A DNA stretch of 10,458 bases, from the NCBI GenBank assembly GCA_038258415.1, contig JBBSPY010000107.1, positions 1 to 10,458 of the forward strand, in the 5' to 3' direction. Origin of the DNA: Schlegelella_A sp038258415 (GTDB lineage Bacteria > Pseudomonadota > Gammaproteobacteria > Burkholderiales > Burkholderiaceae_C). Every line of letters starts with the position of its first letter. The stretch's first letter is position 1. A program made the translations under genes and the position numbers. The notes below the pieces were generated by a model. It saw only the letters and a list, made by a program, of their open reading frames with translations. It was not told where the DNA came from and did not search any database. Below are positions 1 to 7,700 of the stretch, piece after piece.

Positions 1-347
1 AGCGGTGTCCCTCTGGGCATGCGCAGCGCCACATGCAGGACCGAGCGGCCCTCGGTGGTGTTGATCGCATCGCCGCGGACCATGGCGGCGATCCGATCGG
101 CAACGCCGCACGCCTCGGCCAGGGCGACGAGCCGTCGCACGGTCTCGTCGGTGACGCGTTGCTTCGAGAAGTCGAGGTAGAGGCCTTCGGCCTCCAGCAC
201 GAGCCGCCCGCCGCGATCCGGATCAGCGGCGAACAGATCGCGCAGCGTCGTCGAGCCGATCTCGGCGTGATGCGCCTGCAGCGCCTGCCACGCCGGACGG
301 CTCGTCAGCGACGGTAGCCGCTCGGTGTCGGGCGACGTTCGCGTCAC
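1..347 (-). CDS. pgi: Glucose-6-phosphate isomerase, N-terminal part (runs off the left edge)
   Basis: Interconverts glucose 6-phosphate and fructose 6-phosphate in the cytoplasm. I translated the minus strand by hand: 115 complete codons are present and the frame stays open to base 1, so roughly the last four fifths of a classical ~550-residue Pgi lies outside. Recognition rests on the N-terminal pattern: AWQALQAHH (residues 19-27), a DLFAADPDR stretch (38-46), LYLDFSKQRVTDET (56-69) and INTTEGRSVLHVALR (95-109). These line up with the classical bacterial Pgi N-terminus (AWQALQKHF, YSKNRITEET, INRTENRAVLHVALR in E. coli). The start is a GTG at 347-345 overlapping the tal stop TGA by 4 nt; no strong Shine-Dalgarno is visible, only GGGTCGGG, so translation probably depends on coupling to tal. 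Catalytic Glu/His/Lys lie beyond the window. It appears to be a late gene of the gnd-zwf operon. Confidence 0.93.
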   Translation of the reverse strand, partial: MTRTSPDTERLPSLTSRPAWQALQAHHAEIGSTTLRDLFAADPDRGGRLVLEAEGLYLDFSKQRVTDETVRRLVALAEACGVADRIAAMVRGDAINTTEGRSVLHVALRMPRGTP

Positions 348-1450
348 CGGCCCGACCCGGCTTCATTGGCGCTGGCCAGCGCGGCCGTCTTCTCGCCGAT
401 GCCCGCGATCAGGCTGCGCCACGACTTCGCAAACGATTCGGCGCCTTCGCGCTGCAGCCGAGCGCCGAGCGCGTCGTCGTCGATCCCGACCTTGCGGTAG
501 GCGGCGATCACCGCCTCGCCGTCGCTCGCGTCCTCGTTCATCGCCGTCCAGTCGTGCGGAAACGCGGCGATCGCCTCGAGCGTCTTGTCGGGGAGCGTGT
601 TGACGGTGTCGGGCGCGGCCAGCGCCTCGACATACATCGTCGGTGCCGCCGACGGATCCTTGACGCCGGTGCTCGCCCACAGCAGCCGCTGCGGGTGCGC
701 ACCGGCATTGGCCAGACGCTTCCAGCGATCGGAGGCGAGCAGCTCGCGGTAGGCCTGGTAGACACGCTGCGAGATCGCGATGCCGAGCCGGTTGCGCAAC
801 GCCGGCGGGGCGCTGTCGTGAACCGCGACGTCCCAGCGGCTGACGAAGATCGACGCCACCGATTCCACCACCGGATCGAGCCCGGCCTCGACGCGGCGTT
901 CGATGCCGCGCAAGTAGGCCTCGGCGGCGGCGAGATATTGCTCGCGAGAGAAGAGGAGGGTGACGTTGACCGGAACGCCAGCGAAGATCGACGCTTCGAT
1001 CGCCTCGGTTCCGGCGCGTGTTCCCGGGATCTTGATGTACAGGTTGGGCCGATCGGCTGCGGCGTGAAGGCGCTGCGCGGCGTCGATCGTCCGGGCAGCA
1101 TCGTCGGCGATCAGCGGCGAGACTTCGAGCGAGACCCAGCCGTCGACGCCGTTGGTCTTCTCGTGGATCGGCGCGAACAGGTCGGCGGCGGCACGAAGGT
1201 CGGTCTGGGCGAGCTCGAAGAACAGCTCCTCGCCCGACTTGCCGGCCTTGGCCAGCTCGGCGATCTGCTGGTCGTAGGCATCGCCCTTGCCGATGGCGTG
1301 CTCGAAGATCGTCGGGTTCGATGTCAGGCCGGTGATCGAGAGCTCGTCGATGTAGAGCCGCAACGTTCCGTCGGCGAGCATCGCTCGCGTGATGTTGTCG
1401 ATCCAGAGGCTCTGGCCGAGCGCGTGCAGCTTGCGGGTGATGGGGTTCAT
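344..1450 (-). CDS. tal: Transaldolase (about 370-residue mycobacterial-type subfamily)
   Basis: Transfers a dihydroxyacetone unit between sedoheptulose 7-phosphate and glyceraldehyde 3-phosphate in the non-oxidative pentose phosphate pathway; cytoplasmic. The 368-residue product opens with LHALGQSLWID (8-18), then TSNPTIFEHAI (43-53), the Schiff-base region LYIKIPGT (137-144) with likely catalytic Lys140, VNVTLLFS (161-168), VASIFVSRWD (198-207) and LLWASTGVKDP (256-266). This length and order fit the subfamily typical of actinobacteria rather than E. coli TalB. An ATG at 1450 is preferred to the in-frame extension up to 1756, because the extension is low-complexity Arg/Ala sequence lying over the HAD gene and AAGGAG (1461-1456) sits 5 nt before the ATG. 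It overlaps the HAD stop by 4 nt (ATGA) and the pgi start by 4 nt (GTGA). Homologues fused to Pgi exist; here the two are separate frames. Confidence 0.95.
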   Translation of the reverse strand: MNPITRKLHALGQSLWIDNITRAMLADGTLRLYIDELSITGLTSNPTIFEHAIGKGDAYDQQIAELAKAGKSGEELFFELAQTDLRAAADLFAPIHEKTNGVDGWVSLEVSPLIADDAARTIDAAQRLHAAADRPNLYIKIPGTRAGTEAIEASIFAGVPVNVTLLFSREQYLAAAEAYLRGIERRVEAGLDPVVESVASIFVSRWDVAVHDSAPPALRNRLGIAISQRVYQAYRELLASDRWKRLANAGAHPQRLLWASTGVKDPSAAPTMYVEALAAPDTVNTLPDKTLEAIAAFPHDWTAMNEDASDGEAVIAAYRKVGIDDDALGARLQREGAESFAKSWRSLIAGIGEKTAALASANEAGSGR

Positions 1451-2148
1451 GCGTTCTCCTTCGTTTCGGTGCGGATGAGCCACGACCGTACGTCGACGTC
1501 GAGCAGGTCGCCGATGCGGTCGACGGCGAGATCGGGCGCCGCGTAGCGGCCGCGGTTGGATGGATCGAGCGCGTAGTGGCCCTGGCGTGGAAAGACGGTG
1601 AGCAGGCGGTCGCCCCAGATCGCCTTCATCGCGTCGAGCAGCCGCTCCTTGTCGTCGACGACAACGTAGCGGCGCGCTGGAAAGTGCCGCTCGACGGCGT
1701 CGAGCATCTTCTCCTTGTGCACGTAGATCAGCACACGGCCGTCGACGGCCTGCCACAGGCCGGATCGCCGCACCTTGCGCGGCTGGAAGACGACATCGCC
1801 GTCGGACAGCAGCACCGTGCGGCCGACGCGGCCGAGGTGGGCCAGCACGTCGAGGGCGCGCGGGTAGAGGCGATCGGCGAACGGGTAGTCGATGAGGAAG
1901 GTCGACATCTCGAGCAGCCGATGTGCTCCGGGCCCTTCGGCCTCGATGTCGGATCGGTAGCGCTGCAGGGCGCCGAGGTAGTCGGCGTAGCCGAGTTCGC
2001 TGCGCAGCGCCTCGAATGCATCCCAGTAGCGCGCGGCGAGCGCAGCGCCGAATTCGGCGACGAGATGCTCGCGCAGATCGTCGACGACGCGGTCGTTGTC
2101 GAGCAGGGTGTTGTCGACGTCGACGAGGAAGACGACGTCGTCGATCAC
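1447..2148 (-). CDS. HAD-superfamily hydrolase, probable small-molecule phosphatase
   Basis: A 233-residue protein with all four HAD motifs. Motif I is VDVDNT with nucleophile Asp10 and acid/base Asp12; motif II is LLSDGD with Ser115; a motif III lysine is in VHKEKM (Lys145 or Lys147); motif IV is VVVDDK with Asp165/Asp166. The ~95 mostly helical-looking residues between motifs I and II fit a C1-type cap, which favours a small phosphorylated substrate. I do not recognise a specific substrate family. The GTG start at 2148 is chosen over ATG 2178 because a perfect AAGGAGG lies 7 nt upstream and the GTG overlaps the zwf stop by 4 nt; the ATG choice would add ten residues (MRTRHQGGCV) and bury that ribosome site. 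Lying between zwf and tal in a coupled operon, it plausibly acts on a sugar phosphate or a damaged side product of the pathway, but that is inference. Confidence 0.85.
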   Translation of the reverse strand: MIDDVVFLVDVDNTLLDNDRVVDDLREHLVAEFGAALAARYWDAFEALRSELGYADYLGALQRYRSDIEAEGPGAHRLLEMSTFLIDYPFADRLYPRALDVLAHLGRVGRTVLLSDGDVVFQPRKVRRSGLWQAVDGRVLIYVHKEKMLDAVERHFPARRYVVVDDKERLLDAMKAIWGDRLLTVFPRQGHYALDPSNRGRYAAPDLAVDRIGDLLDVDVRSWLIRTETKENA

Positions 2149-3620
2149 GACGCAGCCTCCTTGGTGGCGGGTGCGCATGGCGTCGATCCGTCTTCCGGCT
2201 CGGGGTCGTGCCAGCCGCCGTCGTCCTCGATCAGCGAGCCGGCGGCCTTCGGGCCCCACGTTCCCTTCGCGTACGACACGACCTTGCGCGGCGCGTCGAG
2301 CACCGGTTGCACCGCGGCCCATGCCGCTTCGACCGCGTCCTCGCCCGCGAACAACGTCGGGTCGCCCGCCATCGCGTCGCCGAGCAGCCGCTCGTAGGTC
2401 GATTCGCTGCTCGACGCGTTCTCGCACATGTAGAGCTCGCGCTGATCGCCGACGTAGCCCCTGCCGCTGCGCTTGACCCGAGCAGCGAGGGCGATCGCCG
2501 ACACCGGCTGCAGCTTGAAGCGAACGTAGTTGGCGCGCCCGTCGACGCCCACCGCGTCGTCGAACAGAGCCTGCGGCGGCGGCTTGAGCTGCACCAGCAC
2601 CTCGACCGAGTCGACCGGCAGGCACTTGCCGGCGCGCAGGTACCACGGCACGCCCGCCCACCGCCACGAATCGATGTGCAGGCGCAGCGCGCAGAAGGTC
2701 TCGACGTCCGAATCGGCGGCGACGTCCTTCTCGTCGCGGTAGCCCTTGTACTGGCCGCGCACGACCTCGGCGGGGTCGAGCGGACGCAGCGCCCGGAAGA
2801 CGGCAGCCTTGCCCGCGTGGACAGCCTCGAACCCCTGATAAGCCGGCGGCTCCATGGCCAAGAGGGCGACGATCTGCAACAGGTGGTTCTCGACCACGTC
2901 GCGCAGGGCCCCGGCGCTCTCGTAGAACCCGCCACGGTCACCGATGCCGAACGATTCCGCCATCGTGATCTGGACGCTGGCGACATGATCGCGGCTCCAG
3001 ATCGGCTCGAGAAAGGAGTTGGCGAAGCGGAAGTAGAGGAGGTTCATGATCGCCTCCTTCCCCAGGTAATGGTCGATCCGGAAGATCGACGACTCGGCGA
3101 AGACGGCGTGCGCCGCGGCGTTGAGCTCAACCGCCGAGCGCAGGTCGCGGCCGAACGGCTTCTCGACGATGACGCGCGCGTCGGCGGCGAGACCGGAAGC
3201 GCCCAGGCTCTCGATCACGGTCTCGAACAGCGTCGGCGGAATGGCGAGGTAGTGCGCCGGCCGCTTCGCCCCTCCCAGCGCCTTCTTCAGCGCGGTGAAG
3301 GTCGCCGCCTTCGTGTAGTCGCCGCTGACATAGCGCACCAGCGACACGAGCTTCCCGAAAGCGGCCTCGTCGTCGATGCCGCCTGCCTCGGCGAGGCTGC
3401 TGCGCAGCCGTTCCTTCACCTCGGCGACCGACACCTTGGACGAGGCGACACCGACCACCGGAACATCCAGCACACCCGACTTCACCATCGCGTAGAGCGC
3501 AGGGAAGATCTTCTTCTTCGCCAGGTCACCGGTGAAGCCGAAGACGACGAGCGCGTCGGACCGCGGGGGCGTCGCGTCGGGCTTCTCCGCCGTCTTCTTT
3601 TCGGTCGTCTTGGCGGTCAT
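2145..3620 (-). CDS. zwf: Glucose-6-phosphate dehydrogenase
   Basis: Oxidises glucose 6-phosphate to 6-phosphoglucono-lactone with reduction of NADP+ (or NAD+), the entry step of the oxidative pentose phosphate pathway. The 491-residue product has the usual family length. Visible motifs: nucleotide-binding GFTGDLAKKK (28-37; many relatives have GASGDLAKRK), EKPFGRD (153-159), the substrate-site signature RIDHYLGKE (181-189), FANSFLEPIW (199-208) and DVVENHLLQ (241-249), whose His246 matches the catalytic histidine of the family. The first ~20 residues are Lys/Thr/Pro-rich, probably a disordered extension. The ATG at 3620 overlaps the gnd stop (ATGA), with AAGGA 5 nt upstream; longer in-frame starts lie inside gnd and give low-complexity sequence. 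The C-terminal tail after GSLIEDDGGWHDP (461-473) is acidic and looks unconserved. The next gene (HAD) starts within its stop codon. Confidence 0.97.
   Translation of the reverse strand: MTAKTTEKKTAEKPDATPPRSDALVVFGFTGDLAKKKIFPALYAMVKSGVLDVPVVGVASSKVSVAEVKERLRSSLAEAGGIDDEAAFGKLVSLVRYVSGDYTKAATFTALKKALGGAKRPAHYLAIPPTLFETVIESLGASGLAADARVIVEKPFGRDLRSAVELNAAAHAVFAESSIFRIDHYLGKEAIMNLLYFRFANSFLEPIWSRDHVASVQITMAESFGIGDRGGFYESAGALRDVVENHLLQIVALLAMEPPAYQGFEAVHAGKAAVFRALRPLDPAEVVRGQYKGYRDEKDVAADSDVETFCALRLHIDSWRWAGVPWYLRAGKCLPVDSVEVLVQLKPPPQALFDDAVGVDGRANYVRFKLQPVSAIALAARVKRSGRGYVGDQRELYMCENASSSESTYERLLGDAMAGDPTLFAGEDAVEAAWAAVQPVLDAPRKVVSYAKGTWGPKAAGSLIEDDGGWHDPEPEDGSTPCAPATKEAAS
2156..2162 (-). promoter_or_regulatory. 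Strong Shine-Dalgarno (AAGGAGG) deciding the HAD start
   Basis: A perfect AAGGAGG, 7 nt before a GTG at 2148 and inside the last codons of zwf. It decides for the GTG start of the HAD hydrolase over the upstream ATG at 2178, which would place the site within the coding region. Confidence 0.8.
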
Positions 3621-4642
3621 CCCTTTCCTTTCACCGGTTTCTCCGCGTGTCCGCCGAACGCGTGGCGCATCGCCGACAGCACCTGGTTGCCGAAGTCGGC
3701 CTCGCCGCGCGACGCGAAGCGCTCGTACAGCGCAGCGCTCAGCACGTGCGCCGGAACCGCCTCGTCGATCGCGGCCTGCAAGGTCCACCGGCCCTCACCG
3801 GAATCGGACACGCGGCCGCCGTAGGCCGAGAGCTCGGGGTCGGCATGAAGCGCGCCGGCGGTGAGATCGAGCAGCCACGAGGCGATGACGCTGCCGCGCC
3901 GCCAGACCTCGGTGATGTCGGCGAGGTCCATGTCGTAGCGATAGTGCTCGGGGTGGCGCAGCGGCGTCGTCTCGGCGTCGACGTCGCCCTTTTGCTTGCC
4001 GACGTTGGCGTGGCGAAGGATGTTCAGTCCCTCGGCATAGGCGGCCATCACGCCGTACTCGATGCCGTTGTGGACCATCTTCACGAAGTGCCCGGCGCCG
4101 TGCGGGCCGCAGTGCAGGAATCCCTGCTCGGCGTTCGACGGCTTGCCGCTTCGCCCGGGTGTTCGCGACGCCTCGTCGACCCCCGGTGTGAGTGCGGCGA
4201 ACACCGGATGCAGATGCGCGACGGTCGTCTTCTCGCCGCCGATCATCAGGCAGTAGCCGCGCTCGAGACCCGCGACGCCGCCGCTGGTGCCGACGTCGAC
4301 GTAGTGCAGACCGGCAGCCTTCAGCTCGGCGGCGCGGCGGAGGTCGTCGTGGTAGTACGAATTGCCGCCGTCGATGACGATGTCGCCGCGCTCGAGAAGC
4401 GGCACCAGCTTGTCGAGCGTCTTGTCGACGACGGCCGCCGGGACCATCAGCCAGATCGCGCGTGGCGCGGTCATCTTCTTCACCATCGTCGCCAGCGACG
4501 CCGCGCCGATCGCGCCTTCTTCGACGAGGCTGGCGATCGCCTCCTTCTTGTGGTCGTGCACGACGCAGTCGTGGCCCTTGGCCATCAGCCGGCGAACCAT
4601 GCTCGCGCCCATCCGGCCGAGGCCGATCATTCCGAGTTGCAT
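3617..4642 (-). CDS. gnd: 6-phosphogluconate dehydrogenase, decarboxylating, short form, probably NAD-linked
   Basis: Oxidatively decarboxylates 6-phosphogluconate to ribulose 5-phosphate. The product is 341 residues, the short class (about 300-340) rather than the ~470-residue E. coli-type enzyme. Motifs in order: dinucleotide-binding IGLGRMG (6-12); IDGGNSYYHDD (90-100); the substrate signature GTSGGVAGLERGYCLMIGG (118-136); GPHGAGHFVKMVHNGIEYG (179-197) containing likely catalytic Lys188 and Asn192; and SGEGRW (281-286). After the second strand of the Rossmann fold the sequence is VVHDHKKEA, with an acidic Asp30 where NADP enzymes usually carry an Asn-Arg-Ser/Thr group. By analogy with other short-form enzymes this favours NAD+; it is inference. 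The ATG at 4642 is preferred to a TTG at 4657 because GGAGGAG lies 6 nt before the ATG. It is the first of five genes joined by 4-nt overlaps, with zwf next. Confidence 0.95.
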   Translation of the reverse strand: MQLGMIGLGRMGASMVRRLMAKGHDCVVHDHKKEAIASLVEEGAIGAASLATMVKKMTAPRAIWLMVPAAVVDKTLDKLVPLLERGDIVIDGGNSYYHDDLRRAAELKAAGLHYVDVGTSGGVAGLERGYCLMIGGEKTTVAHLHPVFAALTPGVDEASRTPGRSGKPSNAEQGFLHCGPHGAGHFVKMVHNGIEYGVMAAYAEGLNILRHANVGKQKGDVDAETTPLRHPEHYRYDMDLADITEVWRRGSVIASWLLDLTAGALHADPELSAYGGRVSDSGEGRWTLQAAIDEAVPAHVLSAALYERFASRGEADFGNQVLSAMRHAFGGHAEKPVKGKG

Positions 4643-4648
4643 GCGGGT

Positions 4649-4655
4649 CTCCTCC
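4649..4655 (-). promoter_or_regulatory. Shine-Dalgarno (GGAGGAG) for gnd
   Basis: GGAGGAG ends 6 nt before the ATG at 4642. It sits where the first codons would be if translation began at the TTG at 4657, so it argues for the ATG. A strong, independent ribosome site here fits gnd being the first gene of the tightly overlapping block. Confidence 0.75.
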
Positions 4656-4680
4656 AAAGCGGTGGGTCGTGCCGGTCGCC

Positions 4681-4711
4681 GCGGTCCTGACGAACGTTCG
4701 TCATCGACCGC
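4681..4711. promoter_or_regulatory. Interrupted inverted repeat with a perfect 16-bp palindrome between the GH94 gene and gnd
   Basis: The core TGACGAACGTTCGTCA (4688-4703) is a perfect palindrome. It is flanked by a second pair of arms, GCGGTC (4681-4686) and GACCGC (4706-4711), separated from the core by 1 nt on one side and 2 nt on the other: 14 complementary pairs within a 73-nt spacer. It begins 4 nt past the GH94 stop codon in the direction of transcription and ends 38 nt before the gnd ATG. As DNA it resembles a dimeric regulator operator. As RNA it would form a long intercistronic hairpin. No run of T follows on the minus strand, so it is not a canonical intrinsic terminator. Which role applies cannot be decided from sequence. 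Confidence 0.6.
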
Positions 4712-4715
4712 TCCG

Positions 4716-7700
4716 TCACGGCAGGGTCACGATCACGGCGTGGATGCGTCCGTCGTCGTGCAGCTCGATCGAGCCGTCGGCCGACGGCTGACCGTCGACG
4801 GTCGTTCCGGTTGATTCGCCCGGCGCGGCGCGCCGACAGGCGATCTCGTAGCGGCTGGCGCCGTACCGATAGGTGAGGTCGAAGCCCGGCCAGTCGGCCG
4901 GCAGCAGCGGCTTCATCTGCAGCACGTTGCCGCGTCGGCAAAAGCCGAGCAGCGACTCGGTGACGAGCTGCAGCATCCACCCGGCCGATCCCGTGTACCA
5001 CGTCCAGCCGCCGCGGCCGGCGTGCGGTGCGAAGGCGTAGACGTCGCCGGCGACGACGTAGGGCTCGACGCGGAAGTCGGCGATGCGGTCGGCGCTGTCG
5101 CCGTGGTTCGTCGGCTCGATGTACGAGAAAAGCTCCCACGCGCGTCCCGCGTCGCCGAGCGCGGCGAACGCCATCGCCGCCCACACCGCGGCGTGCGTGT
5201 ACTGCCCGCCGTTCTCGCGGACGCCGGGGACGTAGCCCTCGATATACCCCGGCGACGGCTTCGAGGTGTCGAACGGCGGGTCGAGAAGCTGCACGAGCCG
5301 GGTGTCGGCGTGGGCGAGGTGGCGATGCAACGATGCCATCGCGTGCACGGAACGCTCACGCCTGCCGCCGCCCGAGATCGCCGACCAGCTCTGGGCGATG
5401 CCGTCGATGCGGCATTCGTCGTTGGCGGCGGTGCCGAGCGGGCTGCCGTCGTCGAACCAGGCACGGCGGTACCAGTCGCCGTCCCACGCCGATGCGTCGA
5501 TGCGTTCGCTCAACGCCTCGGCCGCGTACTCGCAGCGCTCGGCGAAGTCGGCGTCGCCGCGAGCGCGGGCGACGGGCTCGAACCGGCGCAGCACGGCGAC
5601 GAGAAAGAACGCCAGCCACACGCTCTCGCCGCGGCCCTCGGCGCCGACGAGGTTCATGCCGTCGTTCCAGTCGCCGCCGCGCATCAACGGCAGGCCGTGC
5701 TCGCCGAATCGCATGCCGTTGCCGATGGCGCGCACGCAGTGCTCGTAGAACGACGCCGACTCCTCGGCGAGCTCGGGCTTCTCGTAGCTCGAGTCCTCGC
5801 CGTCCTTCAGGGGGCGGGCTTCGAGGAAAGAGACCTTCTCGTCGAGCACCGACAGGTCCCCGGTCGCCTCGACATAGCGGCTGGCCGCGAATGGCAGCCA
5901 GAGGTAGTCGTCGGAGCAGCGCGTTCGAACCCCCTTGCCGACCGGCGGGTGCCACCAGTGCTGCACGTCGCCTTCGACGAACTGCCTCGAGGCGCACAGG
6001 AGGAGGTGGGCGCGCAGCAGCCCGGGCTGGGCGTGGGCGAAGGCGAGGGCGTCCTGGAGCTGGTCGCGAAAGCCGTAGGCACCACTCGACTGGTAGTAGC
6101 CGCTGCGGCCCCAGAAACGGGAGGCGAGGGTCTGGTAGAGCAGCCAGCCGTTGGCCAGCGTGTCGACGCGGCGGTTCGGCGTTCGCACCCGGACGACACC
6201 GAGGCGCGACCGCCACTGCGCCTGCACGGCGTCGAGTGCAGCGCGCACGTCGTCGGCGCGGCGCAGGCACGCCGCCAGCGCCCGGGCGTGGTCGCCCGAC
6301 TCGCCAGCGCCGAGCCTCAGGAGGACATGCACTTCGGCGCCTGCCTCCAGGTCCAGGCCGACGCGGATGGCGGCGCATGGGTCGAGCGCCGCACCGACGC
6401 GTCCCGACAGCGCGACCTCTCGCATCGCCGCCGGATCGGCCACCGTCCTGCCGCCGCCGATGAAATCGCCGCGATCGCCACAGACGCTGCGACTGGCGGC
6501 GTCCGCGCCCGGACTGCTGTCGATGTCGACGGCGAGGAACGCGGTCCTGCCGGCGAAGTCGGTGTTGTAGGCGTTGCTCGCCAGCACGGCACCGGTGCTG
6601 CCGTCGACATCGGTCACGACGTGCAGGAGCGTCTTCGATCGCTCGTCGCCGAGCAGCCACTCGACATAGCCGGTGACGCTCAGGCGACGGGCGCGCGACG
6701 AGTCGTTGCGCAGCGTCAGCCACGACACCTTCAGCGGCTCGGTCGCGTCGACGAAGACGCGCAGCGTCGACTCGATGCCGTCGCTGCGGTGCAGGAAGAC
6801 ACTCGCGCCGAATTCGTGCCTCGCCTCGAAGAGGCCGGGCGAGCGCGTCGGCAGCAGCGTCGGCGACCAGACCCGCTGGCTGTCTTCGTCGCGCACGTAG
6901 ATCGCCTCGGTGTTCGGGTCGGCGACAGGGTCGTTCCACCATGGCGTCAGCCGGAACTCGTGCGCGTTCTCGCGCCAGGTCGTCGCGCTGCCGCTCTCGC
7001 TGACGATGCTGCCGAAGCCCGGGTTGGCGAGCACATTGGTCCACGGCAGCGGCGTCATCCTGCCCGCCGACGACTGGATGACGTAGGCGTCGCCCTCGGG
7101 CGAGAAGCCGCCGTGGCCGTTCCAGTCGACGAGCGTCTCCGGGTCGGTGGCGTCGCAGTGTTGCTCGGGCTTCGGTGCGGCCTTGTCACGTCCTGGCGCT
7201 GTGGCGGGGGCAAGAAGCGCGCGGCGCGCGCCGATCCGGTCGGCAACGGCGTCGAGGTCATCGCCGACGTCGATGACCAGCCGGGCGGCGGCTTCGAGCA
7301 GGAGTCGGTCGACTTCTTCAAGGGTCGACGCGTCGCGCCGGTAGAGACCGTCGCGCTTCTCGAACACGGCCTGTCCGCCGGGGCCACGGGTCAGTGCCCG
7401 ACGTGCCTGCTGGAGCAGCGCACCAGCATTCCCATCGTCGGACTGAACGACCACCATGACCTCACTGGCGATACCGTGCGCCTTCCACCAGGCGTGCGCC
7501 GAGGCCATGCGGCGAACGGTCGTCAGGCCGTCGATATCGGCGATGCGGACAACGACGATCGGCGAATCGCCGGAGATGCCGAAGCCCCAGAGCCCGGACT
7601 GACCGCGGCGATTGCCGGCGATGGACTTCGCCGTGCCGCGCACGTCGGCGCAGGCGACGAGCAGGGCACCGGCGAGACGGTCGAAGCACGCGGCGTCGTC

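Noticed and set aside
33..317. A 94-codon plus-strand open frame at the left edge
   Set aside because: It is antisense to the pgi N-terminus, which matches known Pgi sequence motif by motif.
1451..1756. N-terminal extension of the transaldolase frame
   Set aside because: It overlaps most of the C-terminal third of the HAD gene, is Arg-rich without conservation, and a Shine-Dalgarno precedes the internal ATG at 1450.
2178..2178. ATG at 2178 as the start of the HAD hydrolase
   Set aside because: It would overlap zwf by 34 nt and bury a perfect AAGGAGG; the GTG at 2148 gives the same 4-nt overlap as the other junctions.
1923..3824. A 633-codon plus-strand open frame antisense to zwf and the HAD gene (also 554-1546 over tal and 3647-4690 over gnd)
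   Set aside because: Low-complexity Arg-rich translations overlapping genes with full catalytic motifs; no family resemblance and no convincing ribosome sites.
4690..4701. LexA/Cheo-type SOS box in the palindrome (CGAAC/GTTCG arms)
   Set aside because: The Bacillus-type box needs 4 nt between the arms (GAAC-N4-GTTC); here the arms abut directly, so the resemblance is superficial.
4681..4711. Intrinsic terminator between the GH94 gene and gnd
   Set aside because: The hairpin is strong but no T-rich tract follows on the minus strand, so I list it only as an inverted repeat of unknown role.
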